From Hylemonella sp. (GTDB taxonomy: Bacteria > Pseudomonadota > Gammaproteobacteria > Burkholderiales > Burkholderiaceae_C), in assembly GCA_030695415.1 (NCBI GenBank), contig JAUYQZ010000001.1, forward strand, positions 1 through 64,000: a stretch of DNA of 64,000 bases, read 5' to 3'. The first letter of the stretch is position 1, and every line of letters starts with the position of its first letter. A program made the translations under genes and the position numbers. The notes beneath the pieces were generated by a model, which was not told where the DNA came from, searched no databases, and saw only the letters and a list, made by a program, of their open reading frames with translations. Shown piece by piece: positions 53,391 through 61,434 of this stretch.

Positions 53391-54700
53391 GCTCTGAGCA
53401 CAGGCATATCTTCCCACCGAGTCGTGTACCTGGGCGTGCGCCGCTCCTGTTTCATGCTCCAGGTCCTGCGCTCATCGGCCAGCCCCGCGCTCCCCAGGAT
53501 AAGCGTACCGCGGCCGTAGCGGTTGTTCACCAGATCCAGTGCTTGCATCAGGCGCGGCCTGGCGGTCACACCTCTGGCTGCCTGGGGATCACCAAAATCG
53601 AGCTCCTGCTGACCCTCAGCAGCCGGGGCGAGTTCCAGCAGGATGACCCCGGCTTTGGCATAGCGGTGCCCAGCCTGATAGATCGCGCGCAGGCCCACAA
53701 GCGCAGCCTGGGTGATGGCAAGACTGTCGTCGGTGGGGCGTCTCAGCGGTACGGTGGTGGAGGCTGAGTGCTGCTTATCTTGGGTCCGGAACGGGCTGGT
53801 CCTGATGAAGACCAGCACTCGCCCTGTGTGACCTGCTTGCCCCCGCAGTTTCACGGCCGCGCGGGATGCGAATTCAGTCACCGCCTCCTGCAGGTCGCGC
53901 AGCGCCGTCACGGGGCTACCAAAACTGCGCGTGTAGGCGATCTCCTGCTTGGGCGGTGGTTCGTCTTCCATCTCGATGCACGGCACGCCCTGGAGCTCGC
54001 GCACGGTGCGCTCCAGGACCACGGACCAGCGCCGTCTGACGGAAGCAGGGTCGAGCTGCACCAAGTCCTGGACTGTCTTTACACCAGCCTCGCGGAGCTG
54101 GGCGCCGATGCGTGGGCCGACACCCCAGACCTCCCCCACATCAGTGGTCTCCATCACCGCCGCCTGCTGCTGGGCGCTCATGCCCCCCAGATTGCAGATC
54201 TGGGCCAGGTGTTCGGGGTAGCTTCCTGGCTTGCGTTCTGCAGTCTTGGCAATGAAATTCGCCAGCTTGGCCAAGGTCTTGGTCTGCCCGATTCCGATGC
54301 CGCAGGGAATCCCAGTCCACATCAGGATGCGCTGACGCACGCGCCTGGCCCGCTCGGTCAGATCGCCCCTGATCCCCGACAGGTCCACGAAGCTCTCGTC
54401 GATGGAGTACACCTCCTGGCGGTGCCCCAGACCGGCGACGACACTCATCATGCGGTCACTCATGTCACCGTAAAGCTCGAAGTTCGCGGAGAGTGCGACC
54501 AGTCCGTGGCTCTCCTCAAAATGCCTGATCTCGAACCAGGGGGCTCCCATCGTGATGCCCAGTGCCTTTGCCTCGTTGCTGCGGGCTATAGCGCAGCCAT
54601 CGTTATTGCTGAGCACGACCACGGGCTGCCCATTGAGGCTGGCCCGGAACGCCCGCTCGCAGCTGACGTAGAAGTTGTTCCCATCGACCAGGGCATACAT
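53387..54700 (-). CDS. umuC: Y-family DNA polymerase V catalytic subunit
   Basis: A 437-residue translesion polymerase. Landmarks: ALVDGNNFYVSCERAF (first metal site), YSIDESFVDL (second metal site with Asp-Glu), IARSNEAKALGITMGAPWFE (finger), and the little-finger domain with the PCIEMEDEPPPKQE linker. Complete length suggests an active enzyme. It is preceded by a 43-codon frame and then umuD, all under the LexA box at 55272. Together they would allow mutagenic bypass of DNA damage. Island-borne umuDC is common in mobile elements. Confidence 0.94.
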   Translation of the reverse strand: MYALVDGNNFYVSCERAFRASLNGQPVVVLSNNDGCAIARSNEAKALGITMGAPWFEIRHFEESHGLVALSANFELYGDMSDRMMSVVAGLGHRQEVYSIDESFVDLSGIRGDLTERARRVRQRILMWTGIPCGIGIGQTKTLAKLANFIAKTAERKPGSYPEHLAQICNLGGMSAQQQAAVMETTDVGEVWGVGPRIGAQLREAGVKTVQDLVQLDPASVRRRWSVVLERTVRELQGVPCIEMEDEPPPKQEIAYTRSFGSPVTALRDLQEAVTEFASRAAVKLRGQAGHTGRVLVFIRTSPFRTQDKQHSASTTVPLRRPTDDSLAITQAALVGLRAIYQAGHRYAKAGVILLELAPAAEGQQELDFGDPQAARGVTARPRLMQALDLVNNRYGRGTLILGSAGLADERRTWSMKQERRTPRYTTRWEDMPVLRA

Positions 54701-54706
54701 GGTGAG

Positions 54707-54838
54707 TCACCGCCCGAGCATGTAGATGTAGAGGCCGGGAGCTGAGGGCAGGTCACCAACCGCCTCCCTGAGCCTGGCTGAGTTTTCGTTGAGCAGGGTA
54801 TCGGCCCGCTCAGACCGGCTGCGTGGTGCGCCCTTCAT
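54707..54838 (-). CDS. Small ORF between umuD and umuC
   Basis: A 43-residue frame starting MKGAPRSRSERADTLLNENS and ending LREAVGDLPSAPGLYIYMLGR. Its ATG lies 2 bases after the umuD stop and its stop lies 6 bases before the umuC start, so it fills the operon exactly, which is a strong sign that it is real. The C-terminal PSAPGLYIYML resembles the opening strand of a GIY-YIG domain (PGxY), but nothing more of that domain is there. It could be a small modulator of the polymerase or a translation coupler. No known family. Confidence 0.55.
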   Translation of the reverse strand: MKGAPRSRSERADTLLNENSARLREAVGDLPSAPGLYIYMLGR

Positions 54839-54840
54839 GG

Positions 54841-55281
54841 TCAGGTCTTATGGATTTTTAAGGTAGCAACCACGATGCCCCAGATCTCGATGGTCTGGCC
54901 GTCCTTCGGAACGATGTCCGCGTAGGTGGGATTTGCAGCCTTGAGCTTTATCCGTCCGGCCCGCTGCCAGAGGTGCTTGATGGTGTACTCCCCGTCCAGC
55001 ACCGCCACCACGATCTGGCCGGACCGGGGTTCGATGCCCCGATCGATGATCGCCACATCACCATCATCAATGCCCGCATCTCGCATGGACTCTCCGCGCA
55101 CGACCATCTGGTAGGCCGCAGTCGGGTGCTTGATCACCTTCGCAAGCACGTCAATGCGCTTAGAAGCGAACTCCTCGGCAGGGGAAGGAAAGCCAGCCGG
55201 CACCTTGAAGTCCACCGCGTTCAAGAGCAGCCCGCCAACCGGGTGGGGGTGAGGTGCAGAGATTACCCGGGTACTGTTCAT
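54841..55281 (-). CDS. umuD: UmuD, self-cleaving polymerase V subunit
   Basis: A 146-residue S24 peptidase. The catalytic serine is Ser65 in VVRGESMRDAG and the lysine is Lys102 in DGEYTIKHL; the 37-residue spacing equals that of E. coli UmuD. The cleavage site is Ala29-Gly30 before FPSPAEEF, so the N-terminal arm has a normal length from the ATG at 55281. That ATG lies within the LexA box and has a possible -10 just before it, so the mRNA is probably leaderless. Co-transcribed with the small ORF and umuC. Confidence 0.93.
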   Translation of the reverse strand: MNSTRVISAPHPHPVGGLLLNAVDFKVPAGFPSPAEEFASKRIDVLAKVIKHPTAAYQMVVRGESMRDAGIDDGDVAIIDRGIEPRSGQIVVAVLDGEYTIKHLWQRAGRIKLKAANPTYADIVPKDGQTIEIWGIVVATLKIHKT

Positions 55282-55291
55282 ATATACAGTT
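55272..55291. promoter_or_regulatory. LexA (SOS) box overlapping the umuD start
   Basis: TACTGTTCATATATACAGTT contains CTGT-N8-ACAG exactly and matches the E. coli LexA consensus in 18 of 20 positions. It covers the start codon and the likely -10 of umuD, so bound LexA would block transcription. Confidence 0.9.
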
Positions 55292-55364
55292 TACACCCCG
55301 GCGGCCATCCCACCACCGCCTCGCCGCCACTAGCAACTACATGACCGCCGGTTTGGTCACTCTG

Positions 55365-57560
55365 TCAATCCTCGCAGTCGAAGAACCCGAATGCATCGGG
55401 CTTCTTGCCAGCTCTCATCCGCTCACACGCCAGCAAGAACTGCTTTGCCGCGGCTAGATGCGGCTCGGTCACACAGCCCCGTGCCAATAGACCTCGCACC
55501 CGCTCGGCCAATGCCTGCACATCGCCATACGGCTCCAAACCGCGAGGATCCACACGAAGATTGGTTCGCCAGGCCAGATCCGACCCGCTTTGCGACCTGG
55601 ACTCGGACGCCTGTGCAGAAATCAATTTGGGCAGCCCCTCGTCGCTTGCAGCTGCGGCCTGCCACCAGGCAATAGCTTCCGCTGCGTTTCCCCATTCGCG
55701 CCAAGTGCTGACCAACCAGGACACCGAGGGGTGGTCGATGAAGTCGGCATCGGCCGCAAGCTGTTTTACGCGTACACACCAAGCCAACTTCAGCGTCTGG
55801 GCTTCCACCGCAGATACGAGTGGATCGCCCGCGCCTTTGTCTGCCTTCTCGGCCTCCTGCGAAAGGGAAGCGATCAGGTACATGCTGCATCGCAACGCTT
55901 TCCCATTTTCCAACGCCCGAATCAGCAAGGGGGCACGCTTAGCGGATTCGAGCTTCTTGAGGAGATGGAACACAATTCGCCCCACGCGAACTTCATTGCC
56001 GAAGCCGAACATGCCAGCGTCCCGATCCCCACGTGAGAGCAGCTTGTCGCCCACATCTAACAGAGCTTTGATTATCGGTTGCACGTTCGCATCGTCTACC
56101 TCTTTCGCTACGTGGTCCATAAAGCGGTCAAGTAACGCCGGCACCTTCGAGACGCCGCTGGGACCCTTAACGGATGCAGCTGCCTCCAGCACCTTCGTGA
56201 ACGACGCCGATGAATCCGTAGTGGCCAACAGCGCGTCGATGTCTGCACGCGATACGGCATCCTGCGATAGCGAGAGTCTGAAGTACGTCGGAAAAACTTC
56301 CGGCGCACAAATGCGGAGCTGGCGTCGCCAATCTCCCACCGAGTCTGAGCCGTAGTGCATATTTCCCCACACCGACTCCAAGCGCGGGAACAGTCGCACG
56401 ATCATGTCCTTGATTGAAGCCTGAAGTGGCTCCGATACTGTCTTCAGCCAGCCTTCATGGAAAACCTGCGCGCGCTGCTTGACTTCACCAGCGTCGAATC
56501 CGCCAATACGCGCGTAACCTGTGAATTCTTCGGGAGAGCTGCGAATTGCGTCATACACGCTGGGCAGGAAGACACGAAGCGCTTCAACAGCGATAAAGTC
56601 CACCGGATTGATTTCACCGACCACTGCTGGGTATGTCACGCTCAGCGCGTTGGTTAGCCGTACGACATCACGAGGCACCGTGATCAGCGGGTCTAAACCC
56701 GAGTGAAAGATATTATTCCAATGCATGCTGTCGAAGCGGCCTTCTGGCGTCGGTGCCATAACGGCATCGAGCCGCTTGAACAAGGCTGCGCGCAGCGCAG
56801 TACGGTCCGGTCGCGGCAGTTCAAATGGGACCTGGATGATCTTCTCCAGGTAGCGCTCGCCAGGCAAACCCGTCTGCTCACTGATAGCCGTAGCCGCCAC
56901 CTCGCGATCGAAGGCCAGCAGATAAGTCACGTAAGGGAAGTCGGCAAGCGCCTTGATGACGGTGAAGAGCTGCCGCACCTCGTCCGGAGCCAGGCGGTCG
57001 ATGTCGTCGATCACGACCAGCACGCGCTTCCTCTGTACCAGCAACAGGTCCGAAAGTGCCTTCTTCAATGCTGGCACATCCTTGGGTTTTGTGGCCAACC
57101 GCTTGGTGCCGGCCTCAACGATCTTCCCGAAAAAAGGAATGCCGACGCTCTTGCCGGCGAGATCGGCGACCCCACCGAGCGCACCCGAAAACTCTGCAAG
57201 AAGATTTCCGACCTTATCGAATCCCTTGTATTTGGCCGGCAGCACGGCCTGTAGCTGGCCTAGAAAGGCTTTGGCGAGATGCTCTTGCCCGGAGAACCAC
57301 CACGGGTTGAAGGGCACGACGACCGGACGATCCTCTTCAGAACCAATCTCCAACTCATGCTGAACATAGGCCAGCACGGTGGACTTGCCCGAACCCCAGG
57401 GGCCGTAGAGAGCAAGCACGATGCCATCACTGCCGCGATAGTCCCGAATCGCTTTAGCCAAGGTCCTCGCGAATGGCGCGTGGCCGAAGAGGTCCTGCGC
57501 GGGGTCAGTCGAAGGGCGGTCTGATGATAGTGCGGCGTGGTCAGTCATTCGCATGGGCAT
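55365..57560 (-). CDS. KAP-family P-loop NTPase
   Basis: A 731-residue protein of the KAP type. The N-terminal P-loop is LYGPWGSGKS (about residues 53-60) and Walker B is VLVVIDDIDRLAPDEV (about 187-200). The characteristic FNPWWFSGQEHLAKAFL and RYLEKIIQVPFELP segments place it in the KAP family. An amphipathic insert (about 115-150) may contact membranes as in other KAP proteins. The C-terminal half is helical and unfamiliar. KAP NTPases occur in bacterial defence systems. The start is uncertain: ATGs at 57560, 57554 and 57548 are all possible and none has a good ribosome-binding site. Confidence 0.82.
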   Translation of the reverse strand: MPMRMTDHAALSSDRPSTDPAQDLFGHAPFARTLAKAIRDYRGSDGIVLALYGPWGSGKSTVLAYVQHELEIGSEEDRPVVVPFNPWWFSGQEHLAKAFLGQLQAVLPAKYKGFDKVGNLLAEFSGALGGVADLAGKSVGIPFFGKIVEAGTKRLATKPKDVPALKKALSDLLLVQRKRVLVVIDDIDRLAPDEVRQLFTVIKALADFPYVTYLLAFDREVAATAISEQTGLPGERYLEKIIQVPFELPRPDRTALRAALFKRLDAVMAPTPEGRFDSMHWNNIFHSGLDPLITVPRDVVRLTNALSVTYPAVVGEINPVDFIAVEALRVFLPSVYDAIRSSPEEFTGYARIGGFDAGEVKQRAQVFHEGWLKTVSEPLQASIKDMIVRLFPRLESVWGNMHYGSDSVGDWRRQLRICAPEVFPTYFRLSLSQDAVSRADIDALLATTDSSASFTKVLEAAASVKGPSGVSKVPALLDRFMDHVAKEVDDANVQPIIKALLDVGDKLLSRGDRDAGMFGFGNEVRVGRIVFHLLKKLESAKRAPLLIRALENGKALRCSMYLIASLSQEAEKADKGAGDPLVSAVEAQTLKLAWCVRVKQLAADADFIDHPSVSWLVSTWREWGNAAEAIAWWQAAAASDEGLPKLISAQASESRSQSGSDLAWRTNLRVDPRGLEPYGDVQALAERVRGLLARGCVTEPHLAAAKQFLLACERMRAGKKPDAFGFFDCED

Positions 57561-57703
57561 CTTGCTGCTCAAAATGCATGGTAACAGTCAGAAAGTTCAT
57601 GACGATGATTGACGGACCGCTTTGAGTCGCCACTCCAGCCCGAAGACCAGATGCGATTCTGTTCTCAGTCAAAGTCGTTGTGTCTGAGTAAACTAAGTGC
57701 CCA

Positions 57704-58366
57704 ATGTGTAGCCACTACGAGGCCCCCAGAAACCCGGAACGCTACCGCGAAGCTTTCGGTGTCCAGCCCCCAGCCGAGCTGGGCAAGCATGACGTTTGGC
57801 CTTCCTACATGGCCGGATTCATCCGGCGCCATCCGCACGCCGGCGTGGGCGACGATGCTGTACCAGAACGCGAGGCGCTGCTGGGGATGTTCGGGATGGT
57901 GCCCCACTGGGCCAAGGACGCGGCGGTTGGCCGCCGAACGTATAACGCCCGCAGCGAGACCGTTGCCGAGAAGCCCAGCTTCAGGGATGCCTGGCGGCGC
58001 ACCCAGCATTGCATAGTGCCGGCCGAGGCCATCTATGAGCCGGACTGGAGGTCTGGACGGGCCAGACCCACCAGGATCTCGCGCGCTGATGGCCAGCCGA
58101 TGGGTATTGCAGGGCTCTGGACGACCTGGCGAGCTCCGACCGGTGAGATCGTGCCCAGCTTCACGATGCTGACCATCAACGCCGACGACCATCCGCTGAT
58201 GAACCAGTTCCACAAACCTGGCGAGGAGAAGCGCATGGTGGTGATCCTGAACGAGGACAGCTACGACGCCTGGCTGGCCGTTGGCGCCACTCACACCCGG
58301 GAGTTCCTGCTGCAGTACCCGGCTGAGCTGATGCGGGCCGACACGGCCCAGCACGTCCAATCGTGA
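57704..58366 (+). CDS. YedK/HMCES-like abasic-site crosslinking protein (SRAP)
   Basis: A 220-residue SRAP-domain protein that covalently protects abasic sites in single-stranded DNA through Cys2 (after Met1 removal). Conserved active-site residues are visible: Cys2, Asn in YNARSET (about residue 81), Glu in AEAIYEPDW (about 109) and His in DDHPLMNQFH (about 171). RMVVILNEDSYDAWL is the typical C-terminal motif. The strict start is the ATG at 57704, since the Cys must follow it. It is divergent from the KAP gene. In the same island as umuDC it supports a DNA-damage tolerance theme. Confidence 0.92.
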   Translation: MCSHYEAPRNPERYREAFGVQPPAELGKHDVWPSYMAGFIRRHPHAGVGDDAVPEREALLGMFGMVPHWAKDAAVGRRTYNARSETVAEKPSFRDAWRRTQHCIVPAEAIYEPDWRSGRARPTRISRADGQPMGIAGLWTTWRAPTGEIVPSFTMLTINADDHPLMNQFHKPGEEKRMVVILNEDSYDAWLAVGATHTREFLLQYPAELMRADTAQHVQS

Positions 58367-58431
58367 AAACGGCTTGAGCAACTTGGGCGGGGCTGATACG
58401 CTAGCTCCCGGGATCATCTAAGTAGAACAGC

Positions 58432-58596
58432 ATGGATGAGAAGACCCTCGGCATCCTGGTGATGGGAGGCATCGTGGTGGCGCTCGGAGTGTTCGGGGCG
58501 TACATGGAAGCCCGTCAGCAGGCCCGGGGAGAAGCGCGCAAGCAGGGCCAGGTGCGGCGCCTACGCCCCCTACGCCGCCGCGTGCACACCCACTGA
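58432..58596 (+). CDS. Small single-helix membrane protein with basic tail
   Basis: A 54-residue frame: MDEKTLGILVMGGIVVALGV, a hydrophobic helix (about residues 6-24) after a short acidic start, then a strongly basic tail ending RRLRPLRRRVHTH. That layout is typical of small inner-membrane proteins. No clear ribosome-binding site is seen. It lies between the YedK-like gene and an unknown gene. It could equally be a chance frame, but the sharp helix/charge pattern favours a gene. Confidence 0.45.
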   Translation: MDEKTLGILVMGGIVVALGVFGAYMEARQQARGEARKQGQVRRLRPLRRRVHTH

Positions 58597-58728
58597 ACAG
58601 TGGGTACGCCCCGGCTGCTGGAACAGCCTGGCTGAAGCGGTGTTTCGGCGCCACCTTGTCAGGTAGGTTTCAGGCCGGAAAGCCAGTATCCATGCGGCTC
58701 TTCAGTCAGCACTGACTATGAAAAACCC

Positions 58729-58754
58729 CACCGTATATCTTTAGATATACGGTG
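58729..58754 (-). terminator. Intrinsic terminator of the unknown gene at 58760
   Basis: CACCGTATATCT and AGATATACGGTG are perfect 12-bp arms with a TT centre. On the minus strand they are followed by GGGTTTTT. It begins 5 bases beyond the stop of the unknown gene. Confidence 0.8.
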
Positions 58755-58759
58755 AGGCA

Positions 58760-59659
58760 CTACCTACCCTGTCCAGGGCCGACCCAGGCTCGGGTGATCA
58801 GCCCACACTGATCGGCAATCTTACGTTTCATCTCGCTCATGGACTGCTTGGTCACAGTAGATCCTGTGATCCATTTGTAGACAGTGACTGCAGCGGTCGG
58901 ACTCCCCACCGCTAGCTCGATCGCCTCGCAGTAGGTCAGCCGGCCCTCAACCTCGTCCCTCGTGAGTGGAAATTTCGGACGCTTCATCAACTCCTCAAGT
59001 CGGGGGCGAATTCGCACTTTGACTCGCTTCTGGGCGTTCCGAACCAGACTCCCGGCGTCACGGCTGATCAGGCCGGTCAAACCCATCTGGGCGAGCACGG
59101 GGATGTCGAGGAAATACAAAACCTTGTAGGCCGACTCGAACCCATACTTAACCCCGCCAAAGCTGCTACCACCGCCCTCGGCACTGCCGTGCGATTGGAT
59201 CGAATTGACCCGCAGGAAGCCCGTGACAGCAATTTCAATGTTGCTGTTGAACACACCCCTCCAAGCCGTCTTTCTCACGGTGTGGGTGTCGCCAAGCAGC
59301 GCTCGCAGCCACTCCAGATCAATCCAACGCTTCATGAGCGTCCTCGTCGCCTCCTCCCCAATCTTTCGGGGCCCCACGCTAGCCATATTTGCCGGTGGCA
59401 GCGGGGCGATCTTGGCAAATGGTGACACCCCGCGCCACATGGGGGCTACGCCGCGTCGCGTGAACTCTTGGTTGATCGCCCATAGAGCGGGTGCGGTCAA
59501 TTCGAAAGCCATCGGCTGTTTGAACCAGTGGGCATTCTGACCACGCAGCTGGTCGAGATCCATGGCCGGCCAGCCCTCGCTCAGCTCACGCCAGCGCGGC
59601 TGCATCTTGGAGTTCTGGACTCTGAACGCCTGGTACGGATTGAATATCTGAAAAATCAT
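58760..59659 (-). CDS. Unknown 299-residue island protein next to the integrase
   Basis: I do not recognise this protein. The chosen start is the ATG at 59659 (MIFQIFNPYQAFRVQNSKMQ); an open frame extends 40 codons upstream. The N-terminal half is rich in Trp and Pro (QPMAFELTAPALWAINQEF); the middle has RKTAWRGVFNSNIEIAVTG. The C-terminal part (EAIELAVGSPTAAVTVYKWI, then KQSMSEMKRKIA) resembles a helix-turn-helix in pattern, so DNA binding is possible. It lies 58 bases after the integrase on the same strand and may be an excision/integration helper or regulator. Confidence 0.6.
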   Translation of the reverse strand: MIFQIFNPYQAFRVQNSKMQPRWRELSEGWPAMDLDQLRGQNAHWFKQPMAFELTAPALWAINQEFTRRGVAPMWRGVSPFAKIAPLPPANMASVGPRKIGEEATRTLMKRWIDLEWLRALLGDTHTVRKTAWRGVFNSNIEIAVTGFLRVNSIQSHGSAEGGGSSFGGVKYGFESAYKVLYFLDIPVLAQMGLTGLISRDAGSLVRNAQKRVKVRIRPRLEELMKRPKFPLTRDEVEGRLTYCEAIELAVGSPTAAVTVYKWITGSTVTKQSMSEMKRKIADQCGLITRAWVGPGQGR

Positions 59660-59717
59660 TGAAAGGCGCCGCTGTTGATTTAGCTCTCCAGCGACAGGGG
59701 CGACTGTGCAGTTGCCA

Positions 59718-61313
59718 TCAACTATGAGAGGACCGACGCTTCGGGCCTGGCGAGGCGACGAACAACACGTCCTCCACAACCGGAATCAGACTGGAGACAT
59801 CGGTGGACAATGAAAAGCGGTCCACGGTCGGCTTGCGCTTCTCCGCGTCTTTCTTGTTCCAATACACCTTGCCGGTGATCAGCTCGCCCTCGTGCCCGAC
59901 GATGGGCGCCACTAGGTGCGGCGTGACGCCAGCATCGAGGAGCGTCGTGATGAATCCGTGCCTGAAGGAGTGAAAGACTGTCTGCTGCTTGGCGGTGACG
60001 CCAACCTTTTTACGATATCGCTGAAACCAGTTCGAGGCTGCATGAGCAGGCCCGTCTCGGCGGGTGCGGCTTAGCTCTGGGAAGAGGTGCGCTTGACCAG
60101 ATTGGCGCAACGTCTCAACGTACCGCAGGATGCCCAGCCGGATGAGTTCGGGATGAATTGGCACCAAGCGCTTCGCGTTCTTGGTCTTGACTCGCTTTGC
60201 CCTCGTACCGGGCTCATCAGAATCTTCGACGGCCTCGACATCGTTGATATCGATACACGGGATGCCTTCGACTTCCACGAAGTCCTTGAGATCGAGTTGG
60301 CACAGCTCACCCAAGCGTGCACCCGTATACAAGGCCAGAGGGATGAGCCAATAGGAATAGGCTGTAGTAAATTTTCTGTCGATGAAGCTCGGATGCTTCA
60401 GCAGCGCCTGCAACTCATCGCTGGTAAAGGGACGCCTGTCGGTTTGGTTTTCACCACTCTGACCAAAGCCCGTGAACGGATTGTCGTCAATCCCCCACTT
60501 TCTCTTCTCGTCCAGCGCCCAACGATACATCCCGCTGATGCGCTCCATTTTCTTGGAGGCGTTGTACTCAGATTGAGGCTTGGGCCTCATGTCGAGCAAC
60601 TCGGGGATCGTCTTGCCGCGGTAGGCTGCCACCCGATTCATGTTCGCTGGCAACCGCCGCAAGATGTTGAAGTACTCGCCGGCAACGTCTCGGTCGATCA
60701 ACCCAATGCGGACATCGCCCATGACGGCGATGAACATCTTGATGTCAGTCTCGTAGCCCTCCAGGGTCTTCTCGCCTGGAGGCTTCTTCCGACCACCGTG
60801 CGCCCGGTAGCTGAAGCTCAGCATGTAGCTCTTCAACAGCTCAGAGAACAAGACTGTGCGCTCTGGTGGCCAGGGGAATACCAGACGCTCCACAAGCTCG
60901 TTTTGGCCCTTGAGCTGACCTGTCGAGTAGGCTTGCTTGGCGACCTCTTTGGCCCGCTGGCGCGGAACCATAGCGAGGAGCTGATCCTCACGCTCTTGCA
61001 ATTCGTCGTTGAGTATGGCCAGCTTTGCGCTGAGTTCGGCGTTCTTAAGTATTTGTGAACGCCAGAGTTGAAAATAGTCCGGGCTGAGGGTCTCGTCGTT
61101 CTCTGACATGCGTTTCAATGTCGCCGTCAGTCGCGGCAAGTCTGCAATCAATACAAGTGATGCGATTATCGCTGCCTGACGCTGCTCGGTTCCCAAGCTC
61201 AGCCGGATGTCGCCTCGACCCACGAAGGATCGAAGATCAGCCGGGACGATCAGGCGAAAGTAGAAAGTACCGTGGCGGTTGCGGTACAGATGGGAAGCGA
61301 CCCTGATGGCCAT
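59718..61313 (-). CDS. Tyrosine-type site-specific integrase of the island
   Basis: A 531-residue phage-type integrase. An N-terminal arm-binding domain (MAIRVASHLYRNRHGTFYFR) and a SAM-like core-binding region (about 190-320) precede the catalytic domain. Catalytic residues: Arg in YTGARLGELCQLDL, His-x-x-Arg in HSFRHGF, and His of GHEGELITGKVYW with the likely nucleophile Tyr. The start at 61313 has AAGGAG close upstream; an open frame extends further. It sits 105 bases from ssrA, whose 3' end is the integration site, so it is the island's own recombinase. Confidence 0.92.
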   Translation of the reverse strand: MAIRVASHLYRNRHGTFYFRLIVPADLRSFVGRGDIRLSLGTEQRQAAIIASLVLIADLPRLTATLKRMSENDETLSPDYFQLWRSQILKNAELSAKLAILNDELQEREDQLLAMVPRQRAKEVAKQAYSTGQLKGQNELVERLVFPWPPERTVLFSELLKSYMLSFSYRAHGGRKKPPGEKTLEGYETDIKMFIAVMGDVRIGLIDRDVAGEYFNILRRLPANMNRVAAYRGKTIPELLDMRPKPQSEYNASKKMERISGMYRWALDEKRKWGIDDNPFTGFGQSGENQTDRRPFTSDELQALLKHPSFIDRKFTTAYSYWLIPLALYTGARLGELCQLDLKDFVEVEGIPCIDINDVEAVEDSDEPGTRAKRVKTKNAKRLVPIHPELIRLGILRYVETLRQSGQAHLFPELSRTRRDGPAHAASNWFQRYRKKVGVTAKQQTVFHSFRHGFITTLLDAGVTPHLVAPIVGHEGELITGKVYWNKKDAEKRKPTVDRFSLSTDVSSLIPVVEDVLFVASPGPKRRSSHS

Positions 61314-61332
61314 GGGGACTCTCCTTGCCGCC

Positions 61333-61353
61333 GGCACACCCTGATGGCACACC
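61333..61353 (+). repeat. Paired arm-type sites near the right end
   Basis: GGCACACC occurs at 61333-61340 and 61346-61353, again a 13-bp period as at 42750-42770, and lies 65 bp inside the right core. It is just upstream of the integrase start, so integrase could also control its own expression here. Confidence 0.6.
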
Positions 61354-61381
61354 GACGTGGAAAGCCGCAAAGCCTTGGTCG

Positions 61382-61413
61382 AAAAGTCCAAGTCGAATCA
61401 ACGACTTGGACTT
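61382..61413 (-). terminator. Substitute tmRNA terminator carried by the island
   Basis: AAGTCCAAGTCG and CGACTTGGACTT form a perfect 12-bp stem with a 6-base loop, 4 bases past the tmRNA 3' end. On the minus strand it ends in TTTTC, a modest U-tail. Confidence 0.65.
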
Positions 61414-61417
61414 GAAT

Positions 61418-61434
61418 TGGTGGAGCTGGGGGGA
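61418..61434. other. Right attachment site within ssrA
   Basis: TGGTGGAGCTGGGGGGA, identical to 42671-42687, forms the 3' end of tmRNA (acceptor and CCA on the minus strand). Insertion by the island restores this end, so tmRNA stays intact. Confidence 0.85.

Larger units (their letters stand above)
42671..61434 (-). mobile_element. Integrative genomic island in the 3' end of ssrA (about 18.75 kb)
   Basis: Both ends carry the 17-bp direct repeat TGGTGGAGCTGGGGGGA; the right copy is the 3' end of tmRNA and ssrA remains whole. A tyrosine integrase gene lies immediately inside the right end, reading away from ssrA. Paired GGCACACC sites with 13-bp period lie about 65 bp inside each end. The cargo comprises a type I restriction system, a HipA-like kinase pair, umuDC, a KAP NTPase, a YedK-like protein and unknown genes. 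No conjugation or replication genes are seen, so it probably moves with helper functions or is a stable islet. Several inner genes have lower GC than the core. Confidence 0.88.
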
